From UBA5009 sp038043185 (lineage in GTDB: Bacteria; Bdellovibrionota; Bdellovibrionia; Bdellovibrionales; Bdellovibrionaceae): DNA of 64,000 bases. Below are positions 49,862-59,466 of the stretch, one piece after another. The stretch is from positions 1 to 64,000 of the forward strand of contig JBBTCO010000028.1 in the NCBI GenBank assembly GCA_038043185.1, read 5' to 3'. Made by a program: the position numbers and the translations under genes. Under the pieces are notes generated by a model, which searched no databases, was not told the origin of the DNA, and was given only the letters and a program-made list of their open reading frames with translations. How positions within the stretch are numbered: the first letter of the stretch is position 1; each line of letters begins with the position of its first letter.

Positions 49862-52391
49862 TGTCAGCTCGCTCTTTTTTAGAGCCTATTATGCAATTCG
49901 ACCTTTAAGTTCGCCTTCAGGTTTGCCGGTGAATGCCATTTATGGTTTTTTATCCATGTTAATTAAATTATTGAAGGCTGAAAAACCTGAATACATCGCT
50001 TTTTGTTATGACCGAAAAGAGCCTTCATTTCGTAAAGATTTGTATGAAGATTACAAAGCGAATCGTACGGAAATGCCCGAAGACTTGGGAAAACAGATTC
50101 CTTATATTAAAAAGTTAGCCGACGTATTGGGAATTCCTTCATTTGAAGTTCCCAATTATGAGGCTGATGATTTGATCGGGACCTTAACGGAAATTTCTTT
50201 AAAAAAACAATTCGAAGTGGTTGTTGTCAGTGGTGATAAAGATTTTGGCCAGATCGTTAAGCCTCATGTGATTTTATGGGACACAATGAAAGACACTCGG
50301 ATCGATGTTTTGGGTGTTAAAGAAAAATGGGGAATAGAGCCAGCAAAGTTTATCGATTACTTAGCTTTGGTTGGCGACAGCTCTGATAATATTCCTGGCG
50401 TCGAAGGCATCGGGCCCAAGGGAGCACAAAAAATTCTTGATCAATTTAATTCTGTCGAGGATTTGTACGAGCGGATTAATGAAATTGAAAGTGTAAAACT
50501 TAAAGAAAAACTTTTGAAATCAAAAGACATGGCTTTTCTATCAAAAAAACTAGTGACCATCGCTATGAATGTTCCTATGTCTGATGATATGGCGACTTAC
50601 CGTCGTGGTGCGATGAAAGAAAATGAACTGCGCGAACTTTTGCGCGAACTTAACTTTAAAACTTTTGAAAAAACATTGCTGGCGGCAGAAGAGCCTGCAG
50701 TGGTTAGGTTAGATGAAAATAAATCCGCTGATGGCGGGCTCTCTTCGGAGATCGTAAACACGAATTCATCATATAAAATTTTATCTGGTGAATTGTCCGA
50801 GATGTATTTGCGATTGGATTTAAACTTACCTTTATGGAGTCATTTGAGCACCCGGGGAGTATTCTTTTCTCAGAATGATTGGATCTTCCACTGTTTATCG
50901 GTGGATGACTCGAGCTTGAGTAATGAAAAGCTGACTCAAATTCAATGGGCCGGTTTTGATTTGAAAAAAACATGGGGCCATTTGCATTGCCCGATCGATT
51001 CGACCGGAAAGGTGCATTGGGATTCTATGTTAGCTGCCTATATTCTTAAAGCCGGTGATACTTCTCACTTTGAAGCGGTTGTTAAAGATGTTTTACATTG
51101 TGAAGTATCGGATTTATCTCAGATGTCCGAAATATTTGAAATTCATAAAAATTTACAGCTCGCTTTGAAAGAAAAAATTCAGTGGCCAAACGGACTGCAA
51201 ATTGTCGAAACAATGGATTTTCCCTTGGCTCAGATTCTTTACAAGATGGAACGCCGTGGAGTTCGTTTGGATTTGGATTATTTGCAAAAATTTTCTTTGG
51301 AATTAGAAAAAGAAATTCGCATTCTTGAAAAAGAGATCCATCAGGTGGCTGGTGAAGTTTTTAATATTGCCAGCCCGAAACAATTGGGCGTAATTCTTTT
51401 TCAAAAACTTGGGCTTGAAGCAATTAAAAAGACAAAAACTGGTTTTTCAACGGATACAGATGTGTTAGAAAAGTTAAACCATCCTATTGCGCTATTAGTT
51501 TTACAATACCGTGAATTTGCGAAACTAAAATCCACTTATGTGGATGCTCTACCTGCGTTGATGAATACAGAAACTCATCGAGTGCACACGCATTTTAATC
51601 AAGCACTGACCTCGACAGGGCGCCTTTCAAGCACCAATCCGAATTTGCAAAATATTCCGATTCGAACATTGCAAGGACAACGAGTGCGAAAAGCTTTTAT
51701 CGCTAAAAAAGATCAAGTTTTGTTATCATTAGATTATTCGCAAATTGAACTTCGTATTTTAGCGCATATTTCAGATGATAAAAACATGAAGAAAGCTTTT
51801 ATCGATGATCTAGATATTCACACGGCCACGGCGGCTGAAATTTATTCTTTGCCCTTAAGTGCCGTTACAGCGGATTTGCGCCGAGCCGCGAAGGCCGTGA
51901 ATTTTGGTATTGCTTATGGGCAAGGGGCTTTTGGGCTTGCCGAAAATTTGGGAATTTCCAGAACTGAATCGCAGGAGATTATCAAACGCTATTTCGAAAA
52001 ATTTCCCGGGGTCAAAGAGTACATGGATTCTATGGTTAAATTTGCTTATGAAAAAGGTTACGTCGAAACCTTAATGGGACGCCGACGTTATTTGCCGGAG
52101 TTACAAGCTAAAAATGGTGCCATCAAAAAATTTGGTGAACGTGCAGCGATTAATGCTCCAATACAAGGTACCGCCAGTGATCTGGTTAAGAATGCAATGA
52201 TAACGATTGATAAGAGCATTAAAATACCGATGCTTTTACAAGTGCACGATGAGTTGATTTTTGAGGCTAGTCAAAATGAGGTTGAAGCTGAGCAGCCAAT
52301 GATAAAAAAAATTATGGAAAATGCAGCGGTCCTATCAGTGCCTTTAAAAGTGAACGCTTCATTCGGTCAAAATTGGGATGAAGCTCATTAG
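49839..52391 (+). CDS. polA: DNA polymerase I, probably without proofreading
   Basis: 850 residues from the ATG at 49839 (MKKIFLVDVSSLFFRAYYA), the family start; an earlier ATG at 49821 adds six residues. It has a 5'-3' exonuclease domain (VDVSSLFFRAYYA, YEADDLIGTL, SGDKDFGQIV, GDSSDNIPGVEGIGPKGA), a degenerate middle domain and a polymerase domain with motif A LDYSQIELRIL (about 630), motif B RRAAKAVNFGIAYGQ (about 680) and motif C VHDELIF (about 805). The middle region lacks the D-x-E exonuclease motif of E. coli Pol I, so proofreading is probably absent. It fills gaps and removes primers. Confidence 0.93.
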   Translation: MKKIFLVDVSSLFFRAYYAIRPLSSPSGLPVNAIYGFLSMLIKLLKAEKPEYIAFCYDRKEPSFRKDLYEDYKANRTEMPEDLGKQIPYIKKLADVLGIPSFEVPNYEADDLIGTLTEISLKKQFEVVVVSGDKDFGQIVKPHVILWDTMKDTRIDVLGVKEKWGIEPAKFIDYLALVGDSSDNIPGVEGIGPKGAQKILDQFNSVEDLYERINEIESVKLKEKLLKSKDMAFLSKKLVTIAMNVPMSDDMATYRRGAMKENELRELLRELNFKTFEKTLLAAEEPAVVRLDENKSADGGLSSEIVNTNSSYKILSGELSEMYLRLDLNLPLWSHLSTRGVFFSQNDWIFHCLSVDDSSLSNEKLTQIQWAGFDLKKTWGHLHCPIDSTGKVHWDSMLAAYILKAGDTSHFEAVVKDVLHCEVSDLSQMSEIFEIHKNLQLALKEKIQWPNGLQIVETMDFPLAQILYKMERRGVRLDLDYLQKFSLELEKEIRILEKEIHQVAGEVFNIASPKQLGVILFQKLGLEAIKKTKTGFSTDTDVLEKLNHPIALLVLQYREFAKLKSTYVDALPALMNTETHRVHTHFNQALTSTGRLSSTNPNLQNIPIRTLQGQRVRKAFIAKKDQVLLSLDYSQIELRILAHISDDKNMKKAFIDDLDIHTATAAEIYSLPLSAVTADLRRAAKAVNFGIAYGQGAFGLAENLGISRTESQEIIKRYFEKFPGVKEYMDSMVKFAYEKGYVETLMGRRRYLPELQAKNGAIKKFGERAAINAPIQGTASDLVKNAMITIDKSIKIPMLLQVHDELIFEASQNEVEAEQPMIKKIMENAAVLSVPLKVNASFGQNWDEAH

Positions 52392-52392
52392 G

Positions 52393-52421
52393 ACGCACTT
52401 TAGTACTAATCTAAAGTGCGT
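52393..52421. terminator. Bidirectional terminator hairpin after polA
   Basis: ACGCACTTTAG (52393-52403) and CTAAAGTGCGT (52411-52421) form an 11-bp perfect stem with a 7-base loop, starting just after the polA stop and ending 10 bases before the stop of the convergent lipoprotein gene. Position and shape fit termination of both genes. Confidence 0.65.
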
Positions 52422-52430
52422 TGAATCGAT

Positions 52431-53096
52431 TTAAAGTGTATCAACAAGTGCAACGACAATGCGTGCACTTTTAATAACTGGCCTAAATAAACACTTCACT
52501 GGATTTGAAACAATTTGCTGAGAAGGATTAATAGAGAATTGAAGAGAATATATTTCTCCAGCCTTTAAAGATACTTCTGAATCTAAATGCACTTTTAAGC
52601 CTGCAGTTTGACCACTCGGTGTTTTCAAATCATACGCCATGGTGTTGTTATCCAAAACCTTATTGCCGTCAGCTTTAAGAACCATAAATAAGTCTTTCAC
52701 TCGAAGAACTTCTTTTGTCGCTTTGATAGTGACATGTAACTTATTCATAGAAATCGAAGCGTCGATTTCGTCAAGAGCGATAGCATCGCCTAATTTTGAA
52801 CCACCTGAGCCAACACGAATGGATTCGATTTTTAATAATATGTCAGCGATACTAATTCGAGCACATGCTCCTTTGCCTTTAGAATCATCAGATGGCTCCA
52901 AGCCATCATCATTATGAGGAGGCATTATATTGTCATTAGCGTCGGGATTTATTATCATTGTTTCAGTCGAGGTTTTGGCAAGTGGAGCGGACCCAGGCTC
53001 GATGTCTACGGATCCTTGTTGCCCACAGTTCTGAAAGGCCAGACTTATTACTAATGCAGATAGAGAGCAAAGGACGACCGCTTTAAGCTGTTTCAT
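52431..53096 (-). CDS. Lipoprotein of unknown function
   Basis: 221 residues from the ATG at 53094-53096 (MKQLKAVVLCSLSALVISLAFQNCG), chosen because GGTGG stands five bases upstream; an in-frame GTG nine bases earlier overlaps that site. The lipobox AFQNC predicts a lipid anchor, followed by an acidic, probably flexible segment and a beta-rich C-terminal domain with two cysteines. No family recognised. The pattern of lipobox, acidic linker and beta domain is common in envelope proteins. Confidence 0.65.
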   Translation of the reverse strand: MKQLKAVVLCSLSALVISLAFQNCGQQGSVDIEPGSAPLAKTSTETMIINPDANDNIMPPHNDDGLEPSDDSKGKGACARISIADILLKIESIRVGSGGSKLGDAIALDEIDASISMNKLHVTIKATKEVLRVKDLFMVLKADGNKVLDNNTMAYDLKTPSGQTAGLKVHLDSEVSLKAGEIYSLQFSINPSQQIVSNPVKCLFRPVIKSARIVVALVDTL

Positions 53097-53241
53097 AGTT
53101 TCCACCTTGTTTGTTGAAACCAGTATAATTCAGTCTTTGGGTGAACTCAAATTTGATGGTTTGATTCTTATTTTGAAACGCAAAGAGAGTCATTTTTGTA
53201 GAACTTTCGTTCACTCAATAGGTGCAATGTCCAAAAATAGA

Positions 53242-53823
53242 TCACTCGGTTTCCCAACCCACCACGCGGCCGCCTTCAAAATAGACATAGCGACGTTCCT
53301 GTTTGAACCCGTCGTTAGTAGAAATATGGCGCGTGTATTTCCATCTCTCGTTTTTAAATGTAGGGCTTCCTGAGGATTCTACGGACTGGGGCTCTCCCCA
53401 AGATTTTTTAACAAAGTCCATCGGCATACCAATGGCAATATCCTGTGAATCAATCAACTCTTTGTATTCTTGAGATGGGATCTGTGCCCTTTGCCAAATT
53501 TTTTTCTGATTGAGCCAATCTTGACGGTTTTCTATGCCGGAAATGCTCAGAAACTCTATCTTTTCTGTTTCTGTTCTTAACCAAGGAAGAACCTTAGCAT
53601 ATTGTTCTCGTTCTTTTTTCGAATCTAATTTTCTTTCAAGATTACGGATTCGGTTTTCTGATACAGCGTCGGGCTGTTCATTGCTGAATCTTTCGCCAAC
53701 CTTATAAACTCTTTTATAATTGGGGCCGCTTGACTCCGCATAGCCGCTCGTCGAAGAACGATGCAGGGAAGTGCAAGAAGTTGTTATTAAGCTAAATAAA
53801 ATAGGAAAATAGGGGATTTTCAA
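53242..53823 (-). CDS. Lipoprotein with BamE/SmpA-like C-terminus
   Basis: About 193 residues from a TTG at 53823 (read MKIPYFPILFSLITTSC). GGAGG lies five bases before that TTG, inside the stretch that an upstream GTG start would translate, so the TTG is preferred. The lipobox TTSC is followed by a charged coiled part and a C-terminal domain IGMPMDFVKKSWGEPQSVESSG...RYVYFEGGRVVGW that follows the SmpA/OmlA/BamE pattern. It may stabilise or assemble outer-membrane complexes; the assignment is by pattern only. Confidence 0.65.
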   Translation of the reverse strand: MKIPYFPILFSLITTSCTSLHRSSTSGYAESSGPNYKRVYKVGERFSNEQPDAVSENRIRNLERKLDSKKEREQYAKVLPWLRTETEKIEFLSISGIENRQDWLNQKKIWQRAQIPSQEYKELIDSQDIAIGMPMDFVKKSWGEPQSVESSGSPTFKNERWKYTRHISTNDGFKQERRYVYFEGGRVVGWETE

Positions 53824-53923
53824 GGTCGCCTCCACATTCTAAGAGTAACAGGACTTACCCGCTTTGAAATTATTCTTGCGACTTTACCGTGAACATTCTT
53901 ACAATAGTCCGTAGGAGAACAAT

Positions 53924-54865
53924 TTGGCTGATGATGATTCAACTCAGACTAAAGTCGATAAACCTGGACAAAATGCTCAGGATGAGGAGTCCAATCAAGA
54001 AGAGTTAATTTCTGTAGAGGATCTTGATAAAATTATTCAAGAAAGTGACCCCGAGTTTAATCAGAGTTTATTGCAAGTGATGTCTGTTCTTCCTTCAACT
54101 GGACAAAATATTGATTTATTGGATTTGGATCAAATTTTAAAAGAAGAAGAATCCCCATCCATTCGAGCTCGGTGGAATCGTTTTCAGCGACGGATTTATG
54201 CGATCATCTCTATAGCAGTTGCAACGATCAAATCTTTTTTACAAAAAGGTTGGAAAGCCGGTTTCCTTTCTTTTTTAAAAATGATCAAAGAAGCATTCAC
54301 GAAGCTGAACAAATCGATTGCAAATACTCAAACCAAATATAAATACTTAAGTGTTCAGAAGAAATTAGTAATTGTTGGAATGACTTTTCTTTCGATATTT
54401 GTAGTTTTATTTATTCGCCGTTCATTAACGGTTGGCGTGATTCCCAAAGGCAATCAGCTTTTTGTAAATTCCATGGAAGAGTGGGCTAAAGAGGTCTCTA
54501 CTTATCCACAAGATGAAATCCGAGAGGATTTTTATGATTCCCCACGGGTTAAACAAAATATTATGTCATTGCGACGAGCCGTCGTTAACCTAAGACGTTC
54601 TGAAACATCCGGACCAAATCCCATGGCTTTTTTTGAATTCTTTGCAGAAGGCAATTCATCAGATGTGGTGATTGAGCTTAAAGACCGCGAATATGAAGTT
54701 ATTGATCATGTTCAACGAGCAATGGAAGAAATGACGTTTAACGACCTGGATACAATAGCAGGCAAACAGCTTCTCTTAGAAAAAATCAGAAAAGAGCTGA
54801 ACTCTTTTCTGACCAAAGGAAAAGTAAAAAAAGTTTACATCAAACAAGCCATCGTTAAGCCTTGA
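53924..54865 (+). CDS. Membrane protein with FliL-like C-terminal domain
   Basis: 313 residues from a TTG at 53924 with GTAGGAGAAC upstream. An acidic N-terminal part (about 1-95) precedes a basic helical linker, one membrane helix (about 147-167, VIVGMTFLSIFVVLFI) and a C-terminal domain whose end (LDTIAGKQLLLEKIRKELNSFLTKGKVKKVYIKQ) matches the close of FliL proteins (GK..L...I...L..GKV..VYF). FliL helps the flagellar stator. No flagellar gene is nearby, and the long N-terminus is atypical, so a FliL-related but distinct role is possible. Confidence 0.65.
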   Translation: MADDDSTQTKVDKPGQNAQDEESNQEELISVEDLDKIIQESDPEFNQSLLQVMSVLPSTGQNIDLLDLDQILKEEESPSIRARWNRFQRRIYAIISIAVATIKSFLQKGWKAGFLSFLKMIKEAFTKLNKSIANTQTKYKYLSVQKKLVIVGMTFLSIFVVLFIRRSLTVGVIPKGNQLFVNSMEEWAKEVSTYPQDEIREDFYDSPRVKQNIMSLRRAVVNLRRSETSGPNPMAFFEFFAEGNSSDVVIELKDREYEVIDHVQRAMEEMTFNDLDTIAGKQLLLEKIRKELNSFLTKGKVKKVYIKQAIVKP

Positions 54866-56108
54866 AACTTTCAACCTCAATATTGTAATCCTTTAACCGA
54901 TCATGAAGTGTGCTTTTGGGCATGCCAAGATCTAAAGCTGTTCTTCGTTGATTTCCACGATTGGCGGCAAGTCGTTTGATGATCATTTGCCTTTCAATTT
55001 CTTTGATTACTGGCAAGGTGGGTGAATTTTCTTCCGCAGATTCATTCGTGAAATTATCATTTGTATTTTCGATCATTGTTTTATCAATAAGATTTTCAAC
55101 TTTGATTTCATCCACAGATTCTTTTGAAAAAAGGGCCGAGGCTCTGGCGACAAGATTTTTTAGTTCCCGAATATTTCCTGGCCAGGTGTGATTCTTGAGC
55201 CTTTGAATGGCATTATGTGAAAATCGTACGCGGTAAAGTTTGGCAAATTGATAAAAAAGATCGTCAAAATCTTCCATGCGATCTTTCAAGGCCGGCGGAG
55301 TAACCGTAACTACATTTAACCTAAAATAAAGATCAGCTCGAAATTGGTTTCGTTGGATTTTTTCACATAAATTCTGATGAGTGGCGGCGACAATCCGCAC
55401 GTCCGTTTTGACGACTCGATCGCTACCGACAGGTCGGATTTCATTGTTTTCTAAAGCGCGCAAAAGTTTAGCCTGCAAGCCATAAGTTAAATCACCAATT
55501 TCATCTAAGAATAAGGTCCCCCCACGAGCCGCTTCAAAGGCGCCTTTGCGATCATTAATAGCGCCAGTAAAACTTCCTTTGACGTGACCAAAAAGTTCAC
55601 TTTCAACTAAGGTTTCTGTTAAAGCACTGCAGTTAACGCTGACTAAAGGTCCCGCATTACGGTGAGAACATTCATGAAGTTTTTGGGCAATGACATCTTT
55701 TCCTGTGCCTGAAGGACCTAGAAGTAAAATGGGAAAATCGGTTTGAGCGACTTTAACTAAGCGTTGCAGAGTTTCATTCCAGCTAGAGTTTCGACTATTG
55801 AGATCGAAACTTTTTTCACTTGCTGATTCTAAACAAAAGAAAAGTTCTTGTTGACCAAGCCGAATCAAATCCCCGTCCTTGAGTTCAGTTTCATTCACCA
55901 TGAGATCATTGACATAGGACCCCTGAAGGCTACGAAGGTCTTTAAGAAAAAACTTATCACCTCGTTTTTCAATACGGGCATGGCGTTCGGAAATCGAGTC
56001 GTCCGCTAGGCAAATTTGACATTCTGAGTCTCTGCCCAGGTTGATAAACTCACCAAGTGGGAAGCTCAAACCGGGGGTTTGCACAGATTTTAAGAAGGCC
56101 TTCATCAT
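54855..56108 (-). CDS. FHA-domain sigma-54-dependent transcriptional activator
   Basis: 417 residues. An N-terminal FHA domain (about 20-92; LGRDSEC, ISERHARI, LQGSYVNDLMV) replaces the usual receiver domain. The AAA+ domain has Walker A GPSGTGKD (131-138), a GSFTGA loop (178-183, the canonical form is GAFTGA) and Walker B GGTLFLDEIGDL. A Fis-type HTH ends the protein (NQRRTALDLGMPKSTLHDRLKDY). It would read a phosphothreonine signal and activate sigma-54 promoters. It converges on the FliL-like gene with an 11-base overlap. Confidence 0.92.
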   Translation of the reverse strand: MMKAFLKSVQTPGLSFPLGEFINLGRDSECQICLADDSISERHARIEKRGDKFFLKDLRSLQGSYVNDLMVNETELKDGDLIRLGQQELFFCLESASEKSFDLNSRNSSWNETLQRLVKVAQTDFPILLLGPSGTGKDVIAQKLHECSHRNAGPLVSVNCSALTETLVESELFGHVKGSFTGAINDRKGAFEAARGGTLFLDEIGDLTYGLQAKLLRALENNEIRPVGSDRVVKTDVRIVAATHQNLCEKIQRNQFRADLYFRLNVVTVTPPALKDRMEDFDDLFYQFAKLYRVRFSHNAIQRLKNHTWPGNIRELKNLVARASALFSKESVDEIKVENLIDKTMIENTNDNFTNESAEENSPTLPVIKEIERQMIIKRLAANRGNQRRTALDLGMPKSTLHDRLKDYNIEVESFKA

Positions 56109-56288
56109 TATTCTCCTTGTAGGTTGATTGTATGTCCGTAACCAGACACGGATCCGGGTTTGTTCAATTTTTTGGCCGTATTTTCATATTCTTCAGCTTG
56201 AATTCAGTCGATTAGACCTTGCTGGGTCTAGGCTTAAAGATTTTGATCCAAGATTTGAGAAAGCCTTAATTCTGTTGTAGGTTGGGGC

Positions 56289-56996
56289 ATGTCCCGATTT
56301 GTTCAATATCTAAAAAGCGCGGTCTTCCCACAGGATTACCCACCATCGTCCTTGCCTGAAATAGCAATCGCTGGTCGCAGCAACGCTGGGAAGTCTTCTT
56401 TTATTAACACCTGGGCAGGGTCAAAAATCGCTTTGGTCAGTCAAACGCCTGGAAAAACTCGATTACTGAATTTTTTTAATATCGAAAATAAATATTTAAT
56501 GGTCGATACACCGGGATATGGATTTGCGGCGCGATCAGGGGCTGAAGTTCACGACTGGCAGCAGATGATTGAAAACTATTTATTGAATCGCGACAATTTA
56601 AAAGGCCTTGTTTTGATTATGGATGTTCGTCGCAATTGGAGCCAAGAAGAAGAGCTCCTGAAAAATTTTTGTAACAATCAAGATTTGGGATTTTATGTTG
56701 TCCTAACGAAGATCGATAAAATTTCAAAAAATGAACAGCAAAAATATTTAAAAGAAAAACAAAAAAACTCGGGACTTTCTGAAGTGAGACTGTGTTCCTC
56801 TCTTAAAAAAATTGGGATTAAAGAAATCGAAGAAGAAATTTTTGAATCCTGGTTAAAAGAATTTGTACCGAAGGATTCAGCGCAAAGAGAAAAAATGGCA
56901 AAGAAAGAAAATCAAGAGCGAGAGAATATAAAACAAGAAATTATCGCGAAAAGAAAAGAAAAAAAGAAATGGGATCCACGCAAAAAAAAATCATAG
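56289..56996 (+). CDS. engB: Ribosome-assembly GTPase EngB/YsxC
   Basis: 235 residues with G1 GRSNAGKSS, G2 TPGKTRLLNFF, G3 DTPGYG and G4 TKID. EngB acts in large-subunit assembly. The C-terminus carries a Lys/Glu-rich tail of about 45 residues beyond the GTPase domain (KMAKKENQERENIKQ...), longer than in E. coli. Its last 28 bases overlap kdsB, starting a run of overlapping genes. Confidence 0.95.
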   Translation: MSRFVQYLKSAVFPQDYPPSSLPEIAIAGRSNAGKSSFINTWAGSKIALVSQTPGKTRLLNFFNIENKYLMVDTPGYGFAARSGAEVHDWQQMIENYLLNRDNLKGLVLIMDVRRNWSQEEELLKNFCNNQDLGFYVVLTKIDKISKNEQQKYLKEKQKNSGLSEVRLCSSLKKIGIKEIEEEIFESWLKEFVPKDSAQREKMAKKENQERENIKQEIIAKRKEKKKWDPRKKKS

Positions 56997-57727
56997 GAGT
57001 CATTCCTGCTCGTCGCGGGGCCACTCGGTTTCCCAATAAACCTTTGGCACTCATTCAAGGTAAACCCATGATTCAATGGGTGATCGAAGGCTCGCTCAAA
57101 AGTAAAAGTTTAAGTTCCGTTTATGTTGCAACAGATGATCAAGAAATTTTTCAGGTGAGTGAAAAAGCAGGAGCAAAGGCGATCATGACTCCTGCAGAGT
57201 TGACTTCAGGAACGGACCGCATTTTCCACGCCACCAAAGATTTAAATTTTGATGTGGCTATTAATATTCAAGGGGATGAACCTTTGATTCAAGCTATGGA
57301 TATTGATGCCTTGGCTGAAATTTACTTAAAAGGCGATACCCCTGAAATGGCCACTTTGGCTCATCAAATTTCTGAAAGTGAAATGGCGTCGCCAAATACG
57401 GTAAAAGTAATTTTGAATAAGGCCGGAGACGCACTTTACTTCAGTCGATTTCCCATTCCCCACTCTCGACATGACGCGAAATCGCTTGAAGGGGGTCCGG
57501 TTTGCTTAAAACACATCGGAATTTATGCTTATACGAAAAAATTCTTGAAAAGCTTTTGTGAGGCAGAGCCAGCCTTGATAGAAAAGGCAGAGGCCCTCGA
57601 ACAATTGCGGGCTTTGTATTTAGGTGCACGAATTCGAGTTTTACAGATACAAAATCAAACTTGGGCAATTGATACTCCACAGGATTTGATTCGACTCGAA
57701 GAATGGTTAGCAAGGAAGAAGTCATGA
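56969..57727 (+). CDS. kdsB: 3-deoxy-manno-octulosonate cytidylyltransferase
   Basis: 252 residues. CMP-Kdo synthetase activates Kdo with CTP for the lipopolysaccharide core. The nucleotidyltransferase start GVIPARRGATRFPNKPLALIQGKPMI, the NIQGDEPLI metal site and KHIGIYAYTKKFL near the C-terminal half are present. It overlaps engB upstream and meets pyrG at an ATGA overlap, so CTP supply and use are translated together. Confidence 0.96.
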   Translation: MGSTQKKIIGVIPARRGATRFPNKPLALIQGKPMIQWVIEGSLKSKSLSSVYVATDDQEIFQVSEKAGAKAIMTPAELTSGTDRIFHATKDLNFDVAINIQGDEPLIQAMDIDALAEIYLKGDTPEMATLAHQISESEMASPNTVKVILNKAGDALYFSRFPIPHSRHDAKSLEGGPVCLKHIGIYAYTKKFLKSFCEAEPALIEKAEALEQLRALYLGARIRVLQIQNQTWAIDTPQDLIRLEEWLARKKS

Positions 57728-59463
57728 AAAAAATAAAAAGAAAAGTCTCGACTCAAAAATCCGTTAAAAACCCGATGAAACAAAAATTTATTTTTGTTAC
57801 GGGTGGCGTGGTTTCATCCATCGGCAAGGGCCTAACTGCAGCAAGTCTTGGAGCTTTGCTTGAAGCGCGCGGAATTAAAGTCACGATCATGAAGTTTGAT
57901 CCTTATTTAAATGTCGATCCGGGGACAATGTCGCCTTTTCAGCATGGCGAAGTGTATGTCACGGAAGATGGCGCAGAAACGGATTTAGATCTTGGCCACT
58001 ATGAAAGATTCACATCTGCAATTATGACTCGTTCGAACAGTGTATCTACTGGGCAAATTTATGACACTGTCATTGGCCGGGAAAGAAAAGGGGACTATCT
58101 TGGCGGTACAGTGCAGGTTATTCCCCATATCACTGATGAAATTAAAGCGCGAACTTTTGAAGCAGCTCAAGGTAGTGAAGTGATTATTGTGGAAATTGGT
58201 GGAACGGTTGGTGATATTGAAGGTCAACCTTTTCTTGAGGCCATTCGTCAAATGCGAGACGAAGTGGGCATGGGAAATTCCGTTTTAGTTCATGTCACAT
58301 ATGTGCCTTATATTGCAGCGGCAGGAGAACTAAAAAGTAAACCCACTCAGCATTCTGTTAAAGAACTACGAATGTTAGGTCTTCAGCCTGATTTTCTGGT
58401 GTGCCGAAGTGAAAAACATCTTGATGAATCATTGAAGAAAAAAATCGCTTTGTTTTGTTCTGTTAAACCTGAACACGTTATCGGAGCTCAGGATTCTTCA
58501 ACAATTTATGAAGTGCCAATGGCTTTGCACAAAGAAAAATTGGATGAGCTTATTGCTGCACATCTTAATTTAGAGGGTGAAACTCCGGATCTGCGAGGTT
58601 GGATCAAAACTGTGAAAACGATTAAAAATCCAGCACGGAGTGTGCGAATCGGTGTGGTGGGAAAATACGTCGATTTGAAAGAGTCCTATAAGTCTTTACA
58701 TGAAGCGATCGTTCACGGAGGATTGGCCAACGATTGTAAAGTTGAAGTGGTTTACGTCGATTCAGAAAAATTAAATGATAAAATTATTTCTCAAGCTTTA
58801 GGCGATGTGCAGGGAATACTCGTTCCCGGAGGATTCGGCACTCGTGGCGTGGAAGGAAAAATTTCCGCCATTAAGTATGCTCGTGAAAAACAAATTCCAT
58901 TTTTTGGAATTTGTTTTGGTATGCAACTCGCAGCTATTGAGTTCGCACGCAATGTGTGTGGCATCAAGGATGCAACTTCCCGCGAATTTATCGGTGAAAA
59001 TGCACGAGGTAATCTTGTTATTGATTTTATGTTTGAGCAAAAATCCCAAACTCAAAAGGGCGGGACAATGAGATTGGGCTCATTTCCTTGCGACTTAAAG
59101 CCGGGCACCAAGACTCATCAGATTTACCGTGAAAATCGCATTCAAGAAAGACATCGTCATCGTTATGAATTTAATAATAAGTTCAAAGATCTTTTTTTGA
59201 AACGGGGACTTGTGGCGGCGGGCTTATGCAAAGAAAGAAATTTAGTGGAAATTATCGAGTTGCCCGATCATCCTTGGTTTATCGGAGTTCAATTTCATCC
59301 GGAATTTAAATCGAAACCATTGGCTCCGCACCCCTTGTTCACTCAGTTTGTAAAAGCTTCGTTGCAAAGAAAAAGTGCATTTGAGCTGCTTCCAAAAAAT
59401 AAAGTAGAAAAAATTTCCCGTGACACAATTAAGAAAGAATCGCGTAAGTCGATTTTGGTGTAA
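57724..59463 (+). CDS. pyrG: CTP synthase
   Basis: 579 residues from the ATG at 57724, which overlaps the kdsB stop as ATGA and follows AAGGAAGAA. A further ATG at 57775 gives the more usual MKQKFIFVTGGVVSS start. The synthetase domain (KFIFVTGGVVSSIGKGLTAASLG) and the class I glutamine amidotransferase domain (GICFGMQLAAIEFAR with the catalytic Cys, and FHPEFKS) are complete. It makes CTP from UTP and glutamine. The placement between kdsB and kdsD links it to Kdo activation. Confidence 0.97.
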   Translation: MKKIKRKVSTQKSVKNPMKQKFIFVTGGVVSSIGKGLTAASLGALLEARGIKVTIMKFDPYLNVDPGTMSPFQHGEVYVTEDGAETDLDLGHYERFTSAIMTRSNSVSTGQIYDTVIGRERKGDYLGGTVQVIPHITDEIKARTFEAAQGSEVIIVEIGGTVGDIEGQPFLEAIRQMRDEVGMGNSVLVHVTYVPYIAAAGELKSKPTQHSVKELRMLGLQPDFLVCRSEKHLDESLKKKIALFCSVKPEHVIGAQDSSTIYEVPMALHKEKLDELIAAHLNLEGETPDLRGWIKTVKTIKNPARSVRIGVVGKYVDLKESYKSLHEAIVHGGLANDCKVEVVYVDSEKLNDKIISQALGDVQGILVPGGFGTRGVEGKISAIKYAREKQIPFFGICFGMQLAAIEFARNVCGIKDATSREFIGENARGNLVIDFMFEQKSQTQKGGTMRLGSFPCDLKPGTKTHQIYRENRIQERHRHRYEFNNKFKDLFLKRGLVAAGLCKERNLVEIIELPDHPWFIGVQFHPEFKSKPLAPHPLFTQFVKASLQRKSAFELLPKNKVEKISRDTIKKESRKSILV

Positions 59464-59466
59464 AGC

